Shown one piece after another: positions 40,127 through 50,248 of a stretch of DNA of 64,000 nucleotides; position 1 is the stretch's first letter, and each line of letters opens with the position of its first letter. The position numbers were made by a program, and so were the translations under genes. The stretch is from Desulfotruncus arcticus DSM 17038 (lineage in GTDB: Bacteria > Bacillota > Desulfotomaculia > Desulfotomaculales > Desulfallaceae), in the NCBI RefSeq assembly GCF_900113335.1, contig NZ_FOOX01000017.1, positions 58,820 to 122,819 of the forward strand. Direction: 5' to 3'. The notes beneath the pieces were generated by a model, which worked only from the letters and a program-made list of their open reading frames with translations, had not been told where the DNA came from and searched no databases.

Positions 40127-40321
40127 TTAATTGAACGACCTAGAAAACCTGGACTTACGTTTCCGGGCGGCTTCGGATTTCTTTTTCCTTTTTACGCTGG
40201 GCTTTTCATAGTGTTCGTGCTTTCTGGCTTCAGCGAGAACCCCCGCCTTTTGGCAGGTGCGCTTAAAACGCCGGAGGGCACTGTCCAGAGTTTCATTTTT
40301 GCCTACTCTAACTTCTGCCAC
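40127..40321 (-). CDS. rpsU: 30S ribosomal protein S21
   Basis: A 64-residue basic ribosomal protein. [20 protein letters not shown] and the lysine/arginine-rich tail [13 protein letters not shown] are diagnostic, with normal length for Firmicutes. It is downstream of the HIT gene on the same strand, near the end of the chaperone gene series. Confidence 0.96.
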   Translation of the reverse strand: MAEVRVGKNETLDSALRRFKRTCQKAGVLAEARKHEHYEKPSVKRKKKSEAARKRKSRFSRSFN

Positions 40322-40439
40322 CGATTTTTCCCTCCCCTCCGCTGAACCGCAAAACCTTGCGATAAATCAAGCTTAAAAACAACCCCCAATGCAAATTACC
40401 ATACTTGGCTATTATACAATAACCCCTTCGGGTAGTCAA

Positions 40440-40784
40440 TTACCCGGGTGGCCATTGCAGCTGCCTTCCGGCCAAAAAATGATAATGTATGTGGAACACT
40501 AACTGGCCGGCATCTTCCATGCAGTTTGAGACAAATCTGAATCCTTTTTCCGATAGTCCCATATCCCGCGCCACTGTGGCCGCAGCCCTTTGCAGTTCTC
40601 CCATAACCTTGCTGTCCTCAGGTTCAAGGTCAAAGAACGTGGGTATGTGCTTTTTAGGAATAAAAAGAAGGTGGACGGGAGCCGCCGGTTGAATGTCTTT
40701 AAAGGCCAACACATTATCGTCCTCATAAACAATCTCAGCCGGTATCTCCTTATTGATTATTTTACAGAAAATACAATCCTGCAC
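40440..40784 (-). CDS. HIT family purine phosphoramidase-like protein
   Basis: A 114-residue histidine-triad protein that hydrolyses nucleoside phosphoramidates. CIFCKIINKEIPAEIVYEDD is the standard N-terminus and HIHYHFLAG is the triad near the C-terminus. I use GTG 40784 (MQDCIFCK), since GGAGGTGG lies five bases upstream, rather than the codon 13 residues earlier. It lies between mtaB and rpsU. Confidence 0.92.
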   Translation of the reverse strand: MQDCIFCKIINKEIPAEIVYEDDNVLAFKDIQPAAPVHLLFIPKKHIPTFFDLEPEDSKVMGELQRAAATVARDMGLSEKGFRFVSNCMEDAGQLVFHIHYHFLAGRQLQWPPG

Positions 40785-40870
40785 CTTTTCCACCTCCTCC
40801 CACGGAAATAAAAATAACGGCACCTGCAGGCCTAATAGATTGTTTCAACAAATTTTTGTTATTTCCTGCA

Positions 40871-42187
40871 TTACTTTAAAATTATTCTGCCCATTATGCT
40901 TGTGCCACTTAATTTTTCAGCATTTACATTGATAATTGTCCCCTGGAGCTTCCTTGCACCCGGGAAAACCACGCGAATATAATTGTCGGTATGCCCTTCC
41001 CACAGGTTTTCCCTTTCCTCCGGCAGCGCTTGTTCAACTAAAACCTCAACTGTTTGACCCAGGTGCCCGGCTGCAAAAGAACATGCCAGATTCTCACCCA
41101 ATGTAATCAAGGCCCGGCTGCGCTTTTCTTTGTCCGCAGGATTGACTTGAGCGGGAAAATCCGCTGCAGGCGTACCCCGGCGGGGAGAATATTTAAATAC
41201 ATGCAGCCCGGAAAAATTCATTTCCTTAATAAAAGAATACGTGTTGTCGAAATTTTCCTCAGTTTCTCCCGGAAAGCCAACCATGACGTCCGTGGTAACA
41301 CCAAGCCCGGCAACCTTGTTCCTGGCTTCCTCAACCAGATTTCTATAAAAAGCAGTGTTATAGCGTCTTCTCATTTTTGCCAGAACAGTATCGTCCCCGC
41401 TTTGCAAAGGAATATGTAAATGCCGGCAAAAAGGTGTTCCCGCAGCTACAAGCTCTATCAACTCCGGGGTTATATCGTTGGGCTCAATTGAACTCAGCCT
41501 GATCCTGGCGATACCCGGGACCGACGCCAGCTTTTCCAGTAATCGCACCAGGCCGTGTTTATCCTGTTTGTCCCGGCCATAAGCTCCGGTATGAATTCCT
41601 GTCAGAACTATTTCCCGAAACCCTCGCCGCACCAGGTTGTTGGCCGCAGCCAAAACACTTTCCGGCTTTCTGCTGCGCAGCGGGCCGCGCGCGTAAGGCA
41701 CAATGCAATAGGAGCAAAAATTTTCACAACCCTCTTGAATTTTCAAGTAGGCCCGCACCCTGCCCTGGCAATCCTCACCCGGCAAGTCCTCAAACTCACG
41801 GCATTTTAAAATATCGCCGACGGCTTTTACCTTGTTACCCTTGACCGCACTTTCCACCAGGTCCACTATTGCGGCCCGGTTGCCGGCCCCCAGCACCAGG
41901 TCGACCCCCTCAACCTCCAGAACCTCATCCGGCGCCGTTTGCGCGTAACAGCCCGTGGCTACCACCACGGCATCAGGATTTGTTTTGTTGGCCCGCCGGA
42001 TCATCTGTCTGGACTTGCGGTCCCCCAGATGGGTTACAGTGCAGGTATTAATCACGTAAACATCGGCAATTTGCTCAAACTCAACTATTTGATAACCGCG
42101 TCTCCTGAACAGCTCCTCCAGGGCGGCCGATTCATACTGGTTTACTTTGCAGCCCAAAGTAGTTACAGCCACCTTTTTTTGAGTCAT
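40871..42187 (-). CDS. mtaB: tRNA ct6A37 methylthiotransferase MtaB
   Basis: A 438-residue radical-SAM enzyme adding a methylthio group to N6-threonylcarbamoyladenosine-37 of tRNAs. The N-terminal cluster-binding domain starts VAVTTLGCKVNQYESA. The SAM cluster motif is CENFCSYC, followed by the barrel and a C-terminal TRAM domain (VLVEQALPEERENLWEGHTD). The ATG at 42187 is supported by GGGAGGAG seven bases upstream. It starts two bases after the rsmE stop. Confidence 0.95.
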   Translation of the reverse strand: MTQKKVAVTTLGCKVNQYESAALEELFRRRGYQIVEFEQIADVYVINTCTVTHLGDRKSRQMIRRANKTNPDAVVVATGCYAQTAPDEVLEVEGVDLVLGAGNRAAIVDLVESAVKGNKVKAVGDILKCREFEDLPGEDCQGRVRAYLKIQEGCENFCSYCIVPYARGPLRSRKPESVLAAANNLVRRGFREIVLTGIHTGAYGRDKQDKHGLVRLLEKLASVPGIARIRLSSIEPNDITPELIELVAAGTPFCRHLHIPLQSGDDTVLAKMRRRYNTAFYRNLVEEARNKVAGLGVTTDVMVGFPGETEENFDNTYSFIKEMNFSGLHVFKYSPRRGTPAADFPAQVNPADKEKRSRALITLGENLACSFAAGHLGQTVEVLVEQALPEERENLWEGHTDNYIRVVFPGARKLQGTIINVNAEKLSGTSIMGRIILK

Positions 42188-42189
42188 TA

Positions 42190-42936
42190 CTATTCTCCTC
42201 CCAGATCGCCCCATTGGTATAAAACCATGGTTATAACTGCCGGGCCGGCGGTTTCGGTACGCAGAATGCGCGGTCCCAGGGTAACGGGAATGGCGCCGCG
42301 CTCACGCGCTTGATCAACTTCCCGCTCTTCCAGCCCACCCTCGGGACCGATTAAGATATAAACTTCCCCGGGCCTGGGCCGGGCTTCAAGTTCCTCTTTT
42401 AACGTACAGGCCGTCTCTTCCTCCCAGGGCACCAGTACCAGCGCGCCGGACGGAATAAGGTTTAATGCCGCAAGCCAGTCCACCGGCTCGTGCACCGAAG
42501 GCACTATACCCCGGCCGCATTGCTTTGAAGCCTCCAGGGCGATACGCTGCCATCGCTCCCTGCGGGCCGCCTCTTTTTTGGCGTCCAGGCGCACCACGCT
42601 GCGGCGGCAATAAACGGGGATATATTCTGAAGCTCCCAGTTCAGTGCCTTTTTGAATAACGTAGTCCATCCGCTCACCCTTGGCAATCCCTTGCACCAGC
42701 ACCACCCGAACCGGTGGCTCTCCCCCGGCCGGTTCCCGCTGCAATACTCGGCAGTGGACACTGCCTTTTTCTGTTTTATCAATTTGGCTGATATAAAGAT
42801 TGCCGCAGCCATCCAGTAATGTTACTTTTGCGCCGGGTCCCAGACGCAGAACCTTGATTATATGGTGTGCTTCAGTTCCGGTTATTACAATAGTATCGTT
42901 TTGAATTTGTTCCGGCTTTATAAAAAACCTCGGCAT
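42190..42936 (-). CDS. rsmE: 16S rRNA m3U1498 methyltransferase
   Basis: A 248-residue SPOUT-family methyltransferase for uridine 1498 in 16S rRNA. The N-terminal PUA-like part (MPRFFIKPEQIQND, then GTEAHHIIKVLRLG) is followed by the knot region with LIGPEGGLEEREV and LGPRILRTETA, the SAM-binding signatures. It lies four bases after prmA, in the usual dnaJ-prmA-rsmE order. Confidence 0.96.
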   Translation of the reverse strand: MPRFFIKPEQIQNDTIVITGTEAHHIIKVLRLGPGAKVTLLDGCGNLYISQIDKTEKGSVHCRVLQREPAGGEPPVRVVLVQGIAKGERMDYVIQKGTELGASEYIPVYCRRSVVRLDAKKEAARRERWQRIALEASKQCGRGIVPSVHEPVDWLAALNLIPSGALVLVPWEEETACTLKEELEARPRPGEVYILIGPEGGLEEREVDQARERGAIPVTLGPRILRTETAGPAVITMVLYQWGDLGGE

Positions 42937-42940
42937 TTAT

Positions 42941-43858
42941 TTACACCTTTCTGCAAACCAGCGCCACCCATTCTCCCTTTTCCATTCTTCGCTCGCAGGT
43001 CAAACCAGCATTCTCCAGGGCCAGCGCAACTTCATCGGCTCGGTCACGGATTATTCCTGAAGCAATCAGGTTACCTCCGGTTTTAAGCGCTGCCGAGGCA
43101 TCGGGAGCGAGTGCTTTAATCACATCGGCAATAATATTGGCTACAATTATGTCTGCCCGGACCTTCACCGACCCTTCAAGCAAGTTTCCTTGCCTGACAG
43201 TTACGATATCCACCACATTATTAAGCTGGATATTCTCAGCCGCCGTGCGAACAGCTACTTCGTCAATATCAACAGCCACGACCTTTTCTGCACCCAGCAG
43301 CGCCGCCGCCACGGATAAAATGCCCGAACCGGTGCCGACGTCATAAACAAGCTCGCCGCCGTGCAGCTCATCCTCAAGCAAGGCCAGACACATTGAGGTT
43401 GTTTCGTGGGTACCACAACCGAAAGCCATGCCGGGATCAAGCTCAATTATTATTTCATCCCCACCGGGGTTGTATTCCTCCCAGGATGGTTTGATTACAA
43501 AACGCTTGCCTACTTTAATGGGCTTGTAGTATTCCCGCCAGGCGGTGGCCCAATCTTCTTCATGAACTTCCCGGGTGCTCCAGGTTACTCCAAGCTGACC
43601 AAGTCGCGCCAGCAATTGCTCTAAACGACTATTCGTCCCTGGCCAGGCCGGGTAATAACCCTTTACCACAACCCCGCTCCCGGCCGTCTGACCAAAAGAC
43701 GGTGCAACTGTTTCAATGCTGCCCTGGTTGATGCAGTTTACAATTAAGGCGGGGTCGTCAATAACAACCCCGCCCGAACCCATTTCGTTCATCACGTTTG
43801 CCGCTGCCTCCACATTTTCCCGGGTGCAGGCAACGGCAACCTCCAACCATTTACCCAA
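42941..43858 (-). CDS. prmA: Ribosomal protein L11 methyltransferase
   Basis: A 305-residue enzyme that methylates L11. The N-terminal substrate-recognition domain begins WLEVAVACTRENVEAAANVM. The SAM-binding motif is VYDVGTGSGILSVAAALLG, followed by AVDIDEVAV and the catalytic region IVANIIADVIKALAP. It is downstream of dnaJ, separated by heptamer locus d. Confidence 0.96.
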   Translation of the reverse strand: MGKWLEVAVACTRENVEAAANVMNEMGSGGVVIDDPALIVNCINQGSIETVAPSFGQTAGSGVVVKGYYPAWPGTNSRLEQLLARLGQLGVTWSTREVHEEDWATAWREYYKPIKVGKRFVIKPSWEEYNPGGDEIIIELDPGMAFGCGTHETTSMCLALLEDELHGGELVYDVGTGSGILSVAAALLGAEKVVAVDIDEVAVRTAAENIQLNNVVDIVTVRQGNLLEGSVKVRADIIVANIIADVIKALAPDASAALKTGGNLIASGIIRDRADEVALALENAGLTCERRMEKGEWVALVCRKV

Positions 43859-43877
43859 TTAACAGCCCTCCGTACTT

Positions 43878-43966
43878 CCAGGAGTCAGGAGTCAGAATTC
43901 TAAAATATTACGGATTAAAACTTTCTCTAGCTCCTGACTACTGACTCCTGTCTTCTGACTCCTCAC
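43878..43966. repeat. Inverted heptamer-array repeat, locus d
   Basis: Left arm units CAGGAG, TCAGGAG, TCAGAAT; right arm (minus strand) TCAGAAG, ACAGGAG, TCAGTAG, TCAGGAG. It fills most of the 112-base dnaJ-prmA gap inside the chaperone operon. Confidence 0.82.
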
Positions 43967-43970
43967 TAAG

Positions 43971-45092
43971 TTACCCCATAAAAGCATCCCGGACTTTTTC
44001 AAAAAATCCCTTTTCATTGCTGCGAGGTTTCTGGCCCTCAATCTTGGCAAATTCCTTTAATAATTCTTGTTGCCTGTCGGTTAACCTGGTGGGTGTAACT
44101 ACATTAATATGGACGTGCTGATCACCCCGCCCATAGCCGCGCACATCGGGAATACCTTTGCCCTTCATCCGCAGTACCGTGCCTGATTGTGTCCCTTCGG
44201 GAATTTTGAGCTTGGCTTTGCCATCCAGCGTGGGGACAAAAACCTCATCGCCCAGGGAAGCCTGAACGAAGGAAACCGGCATTTCAAGAATAACATTGTT
44301 GCCCTGACGGCTAAAAATTTCATGCGGCCGGACATGGATAAATACAAACAGGTCACCCCTGGGACCGCCCCGCAAACCGGACTCGCCTTCGCCTGAAAGG
44401 CGCAATCTGGTACCGTGATCAACCCCGGGAGGGATTTTAACCTTAATGGTCCTGGTGCGGCGGACTTGCCCGGCCCCCCGGCAGGTGGGGCAAGGTTTTT
44501 CTATAATCACCCCGGTACCTCTGCAGCGGTCACAAGTACGCGATTGTACAATTCTGCCAAAAGGGGTGCTCTGGGCAAATTGGATTTGCCCCGTTCCATT
44601 ACAGGCACCGCAGGTATTTTTTGAGGTTCCGGGCGCAGCTCCGCTGCCGCCGCAGGTGCTGCATTCTTCAGTCCGGGGAATTTTAACGTCCTTTTCCAGG
44701 CCAAATGCAGCTTCTTCAAAAGAAACCTCAACATCAGCCCTCAGGTCGGCACCCCGCTCAGGCCCGCGCCTGGCCCGGCCGGAACCTCCGAAGAACATGT
44801 CAAAAATATCTCCCAGGCCGCCGCCAAAATCAGCGCCGCCGAATCCGCCAAACCCGTTAAACTGACCATCGGTAGCCGCGTGACCGAAGCGATCGTAACT
44901 CTCACGCTTTTCAGCATTGCTTAAAACGTCATAGGCTTCGGAAGCTTCCTTAAACTTTTCCGCAGCATTTTGATCATCTTTATTAACATCAGGGTGATAT
45001 TGGCGGGCAAGTTTTCGATAAGCTTTTTTAATTTCTTCCTGAGACGCTTGACGGGAAACTCCAAGCACCTCATAATAATCCCGCTTCGCCAC
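43971..45092 (-). CDS. dnaJ: Chaperone protein DnaJ
   Basis: A 373-residue type I Hsp40 that stimulates DnaK ATPase. The J domain has HPD in [12 protein letters not shown] Gly/Phe region follows, then four zinc-finger repeats ([32 protein letters not shown]) and substrate-binding domains. I choose GTG 45092 ([11 protein letters not shown]), with GGTGGTGAG upstream and homologous start; an in-frame codon 24 residues earlier is unlikely. Confidence 0.97.
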   Translation of the reverse strand: MAKRDYYEVLGVSRQASQEEIKKAYRKLARQYHPDVNKDDQNAAEKFKEASEAYDVLSNAEKRESYDRFGHAATDGQFNGFGGFGGADFGGGLGDIFDMFFGGSGRARRGPERGADLRADVEVSFEEAAFGLEKDVKIPRTEECSTCGGSGAAPGTSKNTCGACNGTGQIQFAQSTPFGRIVQSRTCDRCRGTGVIIEKPCPTCRGAGQVRRTRTIKVKIPPGVDHGTRLRLSGEGESGLRGGPRGDLFVFIHVRPHEIFSRQGNNVILEMPVSFVQASLGDEVFVPTLDGKAKLKIPEGTQSGTVLRMKGKGIPDVRGYGRGDQHVHINVVTPTRLTDRQQELLKEFAKIEGQKPRSNEKGFFEKVRDAFMG

Positions 45093-45125
45093 GGAACTCA
45101 CCACCTTTATGTTTAAAGCCGCCGG

Positions 45126-45153
45126 GAGGGCATGGAAAAATCTGCCCTCCCGA
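45126..45153 (-). other. Hairpin in the dnaK-dnaJ gap
   Basis: GGGAGGGCA / TGCCCTCCC form a GC-rich stem without a U-tract. It may stabilise mRNA ends or attenuate dnaJ expression relative to dnaK. Confidence 0.5.
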
Positions 45154-45218
45154 TGCAAGGTCAAGAAATAATCACACTATATATTCTACGAATATTCTAC
45201 CCAAAGGTGCATTATCCT

Positions 45219-47060
45219 TTATTTTTTCTTATCTTCGTCAACCTCGTACTCAGCATCCACCACATCATCCTTACCCTGCTCCGCTGAAGCGCCACCTTCA
45301 CCCTGACCTTGCGCCTTATCGGCCTCGGCCTGCTGCTGGTAGAGCGCCGCAGACAGTTCGTAAAGCGGCTTGGTCAGTGCTTCCATGGCATTCTTAATTC
45401 TCTCGTTATCTTCACCCTTTAATGCTTCCTTCAATTCCTCAGCAGCCTTGTTTACCTCATCAACCTTGGCCTGATCAGCCTTGTCGCCCAAATCCTTAAT
45501 CGTCTTTTCAGCCTGGTAGATCATGCTGTCCGCCTGGTTGCGCAATTCCACGCTTTCTTTGCGCTGTTTATCTTCTTCCGCGTTACGCTCGGCATCCTTG
45601 ACCATTTTATCAATATCATCATCACTGAGCCCTGTCCCGCCGGTAATGGTGATACTTTGACTCTTGCCCGTACCCATGTCCTTAGCCGACACATTAACAA
45701 TACCGTTCTGGTCGATATCAAATTTAACCTCAATTTGAGGCACTCCCCGCGGCGCGGGAGGAATGTCTGACAGCTGGAACCGGCCCAAAGTCTTATTTCC
45801 CGACGCCATGGAGCGCTCACCCTGCAGCACATGAATTTCAACCGTGGTCTGGCCGTCGGCAGCAGTAGAAAATACCTGGCTTTTTGAGGTGGGAATAGTC
45901 GTATTCCGCTCAATCAGCTTGGTAAAAACGCCGCCCAGGGTTTCAATGCCCAGTGAGAGCGGGGTAACGTCCAGCAGCAGTACATCCTTTACTTCGCCTG
46001 CCAGAACGCCTGCCTGAATGGCAGCGCCAATGGCCACGCATTCATCAGGGTTAATTCCTTTATGAGGTTCTTTTTGCAGATACTTCTTAATTGCCTCCTG
46101 CACTGCGGGAATACGAGTTGACCCGCCCACCAGCAGCACTTTGTTAATATCCTTGGGCTCCAGTCCGGAATCAGCCATGGCCTGCCTGGTCGGCCCCATG
46201 GTTTTTTCCACCAGGTCGGCGGTAAGCTCATTAAACTTGGCCCTGCTTAACGTAATATCCAGGTGTTTGGGCCCGCTGGCATCAGCTGTGATAAAAGGCA
46301 GATTGATATTGGTGGTCATAACACCGCTAAGCTCAACCTTGGCTTTTTCAGCAGCATCTCTCAAACGCTGCATCGCCATGCGGTCACCCTTGAGGTCGAT
46401 GCCGGAATCCTTTTTAAATTCACTGGCAAGGTAATCAACAACCCTTTGGTCAAAGTCGTCTCCACCCAGGCGGTTATTACCGCTGGTGGCTTTAACCTCA
46501 AACACGCCTTCTCCCAGGTCAAGAATGGAAACGTCAAAGGTGCCGCCGCCCAGGTCAAATACCAAGATGGTTTGGTCTTCTTCTTTATCCAAACCGTAAG
46601 CAAGGGCTGCGGCTGTCGGCTCGTTGATTATCCGCAGCACCTCGAGCCCGGCAATTTTTCCCGCATCCTTTGTTGCCTGCCGCTGGGCATCCGTAAAATA
46701 AGCCGGTACCGTTATCACAGCCTGAGTAATTTTTTCACCCAGGTATGCTTCGGCATCGGTCTTTAATTTCTGTAAAATCATAGCCGAGATTTCCTGCGGG
46801 GAATAGTTTTTGCCGTCTATATTTACCTTAAAATCAGTACCCATATGTCTTTTAATGGATGCGATAGTGCGGTCGGGATTGCTGATAAACTGGTTTTTGG
46901 CCACCTGGCCGACCAGCCTTTCCCCTGTTTTGGAAAAACCGACAACTGACGGGGTAGTCCGGCCGCCTTCCGCGTTAGGTATAACAGCAGCCTCGCCACC
47001 TTCTATTACAGCCACACAAGAGTTTGTGGTTCCCAAGTCAATTCCCAGAACTTTTGCCAT
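45219..47060 (-). CDS. dnaK: Chaperone protein DnaK
   Basis: A 613-residue Hsp70. The nucleotide-binding domain starts [20 protein letters not shown] and includes [14 protein letters not shown] and [14 protein letters not shown]. The substrate-binding domain contains [16 protein letters not shown], and the lid ends in [15 protein letters not shown]. Normal length for Firmicutes. It lies between grpE and dnaJ in the CIRCE-controlled operon. Confidence 0.98.
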   Translation of the reverse strand: MAKVLGIDLGTTNSCVAVIEGGEAAVIPNAEGGRTTPSVVGFSKTGERLVGQVAKNQFISNPDRTIASIKRHMGTDFKVNIDGKNYSPQEISAMILQKLKTDAEAYLGEKITQAVITVPAYFTDAQRQATKDAGKIAGLEVLRIINEPTAAALAYGLDKEEDQTILVFDLGGGTFDVSILDLGEGVFEVKATSGNNRLGGDDFDQRVVDYLASEFKKDSGIDLKGDRMAMQRLRDAAEKAKVELSGVMTTNINLPFITADASGPKHLDITLSRAKFNELTADLVEKTMGPTRQAMADSGLEPKDINKVLLVGGSTRIPAVQEAIKKYLQKEPHKGINPDECVAIGAAIQAGVLAGEVKDVLLLDVTPLSLGIETLGGVFTKLIERNTTIPTSKSQVFSTAADGQTTVEIHVLQGERSMASGNKTLGRFQLSDIPPAPRGVPQIEVKFDIDQNGIVNVSAKDMGTGKSQSITITGGTGLSDDDIDKMVKDAERNAEEDKQRKESVELRNQADSMIYQAEKTIKDLGDKADQAKVDEVNKAAEELKEALKGEDNERIKNAMEALTKPLYELSAALYQQQAEADKAQGQGEGGASAEQGKDDVVDAEYEVDEDKKK

Positions 47061-47119
47061 GTATCTCTCCTCCTCAAATGGTAAATCAGATAAAATATCA
47101 GTTTATACGCTAAAGGTTA

Positions 47120-47713
47120 TCAGCACGACTTAGCCACCTTAACCATTGCCGGCCGGAGCAGTCTGTCCTTTAAATAATATCCCCGACGCAGTTCAGCTAT
47201 TACCATATTTTCAGGGTGTTCCTGAGTTTCTTCCTGCATTACCGCCTCGTGCTTGGCCGGATCAAATTCCTGTCCCACCGTTTCAATGGGGGTCAGTCCT
47301 TCCCTTTGAAGTATTTCTTCCAGCTGGCGATAAATCATCTCAACCCCCTTAACCACGTTGGATGGGTCCTCATCCCTGGCAGCCAATGCCAGATGAAAGT
47401 TATCAATTACCGGCAACAGCTGTTCACATAGCGAAGCCGAGGCATACTTGAAATACTCTTCCTTCTCCCTTTGAGTGCGTTTTCGATAATTCTCAAAATC
47501 GGCCTGAAGTCGCACAAGTCGGTTAAAATAGTCCTCAGCTTTTGCTTTTTGTTCCGCCAACTCGCTGCGCAGCTGCTGCACATCCAGCTGCTCTTCAGCG
47601 GCCTCAGCCGATAAATTTTCCTCCTGCTGTTCCATAGCAGCACCAGCATTTTGGTCCTGGCAGGAATCTTCTTGCACTTCCTGATTAATAATATCTTTTT
47701 CACTATTTGGCAA
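47120..47713 (-). CDS. grpE: Nucleotide exchange factor GrpE
   Basis: A 197-residue DnaK co-chaperone. An acidic disordered N-terminus precedes a long coiled coil (about 45-110) with RLQADFENYRKRTQREKEE, and a C-terminal beta domain with GVEMIYRQLEEILQREGL and AVMQEE. It lies between hrcA and dnaK on one transcript. Confidence 0.97.
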   Translation of the reverse strand: MPNSEKDIINQEVQEDSCQDQNAGAAMEQQEENLSAEAAEEQLDVQQLRSELAEQKAKAEDYFNRLVRLQADFENYRKRTQREKEEYFKYASASLCEQLLPVIDNFHLALAARDEDPSNVVKGVEMIYRQLEEILQREGLTPIETVGQEFDPAKHEAVMQEETQEHPENMVIAELRRGYYLKDRLLRPAMVKVAKSC

Positions 47714-47782
47714 AATAAATTCACCTCCGCAGTTGCCGGCCTGAAATTAGGCGGCAGCTTATTCAAACATGATTGCTATTAA

Positions 47783-48829
47783 TTAACTACCGCGGCCGCG
47801 CAGCAACCTTTCCATAACCAGGGAAAGATTTCTGGTCATGTATTCGACCACGGTAAAAGCTTTAGCGTAATCCATCCTGGTTGGCCCGATTAAACCAATA
47901 CCGCCCAGCGCTTTCCCTCCGGCGGAATAGCCGGCCATAACCATACTGCAGCCCTTCATTTGATCGTTTTCTATTTCATCACCTATTTTTGCCGTCACAC
48001 CGCCGGTATCAATTACGCCAACCATGATTTCAGCCAGTTTGGCCTCTTGCTCCAACAGGCTGAGCAGGGTTTTAACCTTTTCAATACTGTGAAATTCCGG
48101 CTGGTCAAGGATATTAAATACGCCACCCAGGTAAATTTTTTCCCCTCCGTCGGTGGCCAAGCTCTCTTGAATTAAATCCATGGCCATGTTTAAAATATGC
48201 TTTTGTTTAGCCAGTTCAAAATAAATTTCTTTTACCAGTGTCAGGCGTATATTTTCCAGGGACATACCTTGCATTTTCTGATTCAGCACGGATGAGATAG
48301 TCTCCAAATCAGCAGGCCTGATACTTTCCGGTATTTCAATAATTTGGTGATGTACCGCCCCTGCATCGGTTACCACTATCATCATCGCCTGGGTCGGGTT
48401 TAAATGAACCAGCTGAATATGCCTGAATTTGCCCTTACCGTAATGATTGGTTAAAACTACAGCCGTATAATTGGTGATTTGAGACAATAACTGCCCGGTC
48501 CGGCGGAGAACCTGACCAATATCCTGAACCTTGGTCAGGTAGCTGTTCAGCACCAGTTTTTCCTCTTCGCCGCTTAATTCCCCGCGTTTCATCAAGCGGT
48601 CAACATAATATCTGTAACCCATGCCGGAAGGTATCCGCCCGGCTGAAGTATGGGGCTGTTCTATGTAACCCAACTCTTCAAGATCAGCCATTTCATTCCT
48701 AATCGTAGCCGGACTGACTCCCAGCTTGTACTTTCTGGCAATGGTCCTGGAACCCACGGGTTCAGCGGTAGCAATATAATCCTGGATGATTGCCAATAAA
48801 ACATTTTGTTTTCTGGCGTCAAGAGTCAA
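47783..48829 (-). CDS. hrcA: Heat-inducible transcription repressor HrcA
   Basis: A 348-residue repressor that binds CIRCE and depends on GroEL for activity. The N-terminal winged helix contains RKQNVLLAIIQDYIATAEPVG and VSPATIRNEMADLEELGYIEQ in adjoining blocks. The GAF-like domain follows. The start is TTG 48829 (AAGGAGGTGG upstream); a longer frame would begin inside the CIRCE operator. It is the first gene of the operon, which it should repress at normal temperature. Confidence 0.96.
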   Translation of the reverse strand: MTLDARKQNVLLAIIQDYIATAEPVGSRTIARKYKLGVSPATIRNEMADLEELGYIEQPHTSAGRIPSGMGYRYYVDRLMKRGELSGEEEKLVLNSYLTKVQDIGQVLRRTGQLLSQITNYTAVVLTNHYGKGKFRHIQLVHLNPTQAMMIVVTDAGAVHHQIIEIPESIRPADLETISSVLNQKMQGMSLENIRLTLVKEIYFELAKQKHILNMAMDLIQESLATDGGEKIYLGGVFNILDQPEFHSIEKVKTLLSLLEQEAKLAEIMVGVIDTGGVTAKIGDEIENDQMKGCSMVMAGYSAGGKALGGIGLIGPTRMDYAKAFTVVEYMTRNLSLVMERLLRGRGS

Positions 48830-48845
48830 TCCTACCACCTCCTTG

Positions 48846-48872
48846 TTAGCACTCTCCCGCATTGAGTGCTAA
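48846..48872 (-). promoter_or_regulatory. CIRCE operator
   Basis: Perfect nine-base inverted repeat TTAGCACTC, nine-base spacer, GAGTGCTAA. It lies between the promoter and hrcA and is the HrcA binding site. Confidence 0.97.
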
Positions 48873-48883
48873 CATCTAATAAA

Positions 48884-48912
48884 AACATAGCACCAATATT
48901 TTCTTTTGTCAA
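48884..48912 (-). promoter_or_regulatory. Vegetative promoter of hrcA operon
   Basis: Minus-strand TTGACA (48912-48907), 17-base spacer and TATGTT (48889-48884). The CIRCE operator starts 11 bases downstream of the -10 box. The -35 box directly abuts the two-hairpin repeat element. Confidence 0.88.
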
Positions 48913-49028
48913 TAAAGAAGACTTGGTTCAGGTGGGGTTTTTGACCCCATCTGAACCTTAGTCGCACTTATTTCGAGCTTACAGCCTGTTAATCCCCGAC
49001 CCTAAGAGGGCGGGGTCTTACAGGCTGT
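48911..49028. repeat. Two-hairpin repeat element, copy 1
   Basis: Plus-strand layout: GACT, a 13-pair hairpin (GGTTCAGGTGGGG / CCCCATCTGAACC), AGTC closing, the linker GCACTTATTTCGAG, then a compound hairpin: outer ACAGCCTGT/ACAGGCTGT (48981-48989, 49020-49028) around CCCCG-A-CCC/GGGCGGGG. Copy 2 is at 59188-59303. Confidence 0.8.
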
Positions 49029-50246
49029 GCGAAGACAAGTTATAGGAGGCACAAACTCACTCATGACCATATTTGATACATTTACCCCCCGGCTGGTTAA
49101 ACGCAGGCTGCCTTCCGCTTCTTCAAGAAAACCCTGTTCTATCAGCCGTCGGGCAACACCGGGATAGCGGTCATCCAATGAGTATCCGAATCTGGCTTTA
49201 AACCAAGCCAGGTTAAGGCCGGCGCTAAGCCGCAAGCCAAGGAAAATTGTTTCAAAGGCATCATTTTCGGGCGTAACAGTCTCCTCCCAGGCTGCCGGCG
49301 GTAGTCCTTCTGCCAGCCGGGACAGATACAGGTTTAATTGTTCGGTATTTGCATAACGTTTATTTTTTATCCTGGAATGGGCTGCCGGGCCCAACCCGAT
49401 ATACTCCCCGTTGTGCCAGTATACGAGATTATGCCGGCATTCCCTGCCCGGCCGGGCATAATTGGATATTTCATATTTCTTTAGACCGGCCTGCTCCAGC
49501 AAAGCAGCGGTATCCTCATACATTTGTATTTGATCATCCTCCGCGCAAAGCGACAGTTCCCCCCGCTCCAGCCGGCGCTTTAGCCTGGTTCCCTCCTCAA
49601 TTTGCAGGCCATAAGCCGCAATGTGTTCAGGCTGTAATTCAATTGCCTGCTCCAAACAGTGACGCCAGTCAGCGGGACTCTGCCCCGGAGCCCCAAAAAT
49701 CAAATCAAGGTTTATATTATCGAAACCTGCCGCCCTGGCTGCCCGAACCGCATCAACCGTCTGCTCAACGGTATGGATCCGTCCCAAAATATTCAGAGTC
49801 TTAGTGTCAAACGCCTGGGCCCCGATACTAAGTCTGTTGACACCGGCCCGGTACAGTGACTGCAGCTTCTGCCGGTCAATTGTCCCGGGGTTGGCCTCAA
49901 CTGTGAATTCGGTATTATCTGATAAAGAGAAGCTACTTTTAATTAACTTTATTATTTCCAATATTAGCTCTAAAGATAAACAGGTGGGGGTGCCCCCACC
50001 TATAAAAACAGTCGACATGGATAAATTTTTTTCATAACCAACGTTAATTAATTCTATTTCAATTAATTCTATTTCCCGCTTCAGACCGGCTGCGTACCTT
50101 TCGGCGTCCCCGGAGTTATAGGAAAAAGATATAAAATCGCAGTAATCGCACTTGCGAACGCAAAAAGGCACGTGCACATATAATGACGCGGGTGGATTAT
50201 CACCTATAAAGCAATAGTTTGAAGCGTAATTAATATTATTCACCAT
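49002..50246 (-). CDS. hemW: Radical SAM heme chaperone HemW
   Basis: A 414-residue HemW-like protein (related to oxygen-independent coproporphyrinogen oxidase but regarded as a heme chaperone). The cluster cysteines are Cys29, Cys33 and Cys36 in PFCVRKCDYC. EFTVEANPGTID and RLSIGAQAFD are family motifs. The last 13 residues (about PITCLRTACKTPP) are encoded partly by repeat element copy 1 and are not family-like; the natural end is probably near VMSEFV. Upstream is a small gene two bases away. Confidence 0.93.
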   Translation of the reverse strand: MVNNINYASNYCFIGDNPPASLYVHVPFCVRKCDYCDFISFSYNSGDAERYAAGLKREIELIEIELINVGYEKNLSMSTVFIGGGTPTCLSLELILEIIKLIKSSFSLSDNTEFTVEANPGTIDRQKLQSLYRAGVNRLSIGAQAFDTKTLNILGRIHTVEQTVDAVRAARAAGFDNINLDLIFGAPGQSPADWRHCLEQAIELQPEHIAAYGLQIEEGTRLKRRLERGELSLCAEDDQIQMYEDTAALLEQAGLKKYEISNYARPGRECRHNLVYWHNGEYIGLGPAAHSRIKNKRYANTEQLNLYLSRLAEGLPPAAWEETVTPENDAFETIFLGLRLSAGLNLAWFKARFGYSLDDRYPGVARRLIEQGFLEEAEGSLRLTSRGVNVSNMVMSEFVPPITCLRTACKTPPS

Positions 50247-50248
50247 GT

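Noticed and set aside
48911..49028. Two-hairpin element as a simple terminator of hemW
   Set aside because: It is too long, has no U-tract after the second hairpin, and recurs with a conserved linker at a distant site.
49349..49804. Plus-strand open frame of 151 codons
   Set aside because: Antisense to hemW; the composition is that of a shadow frame.
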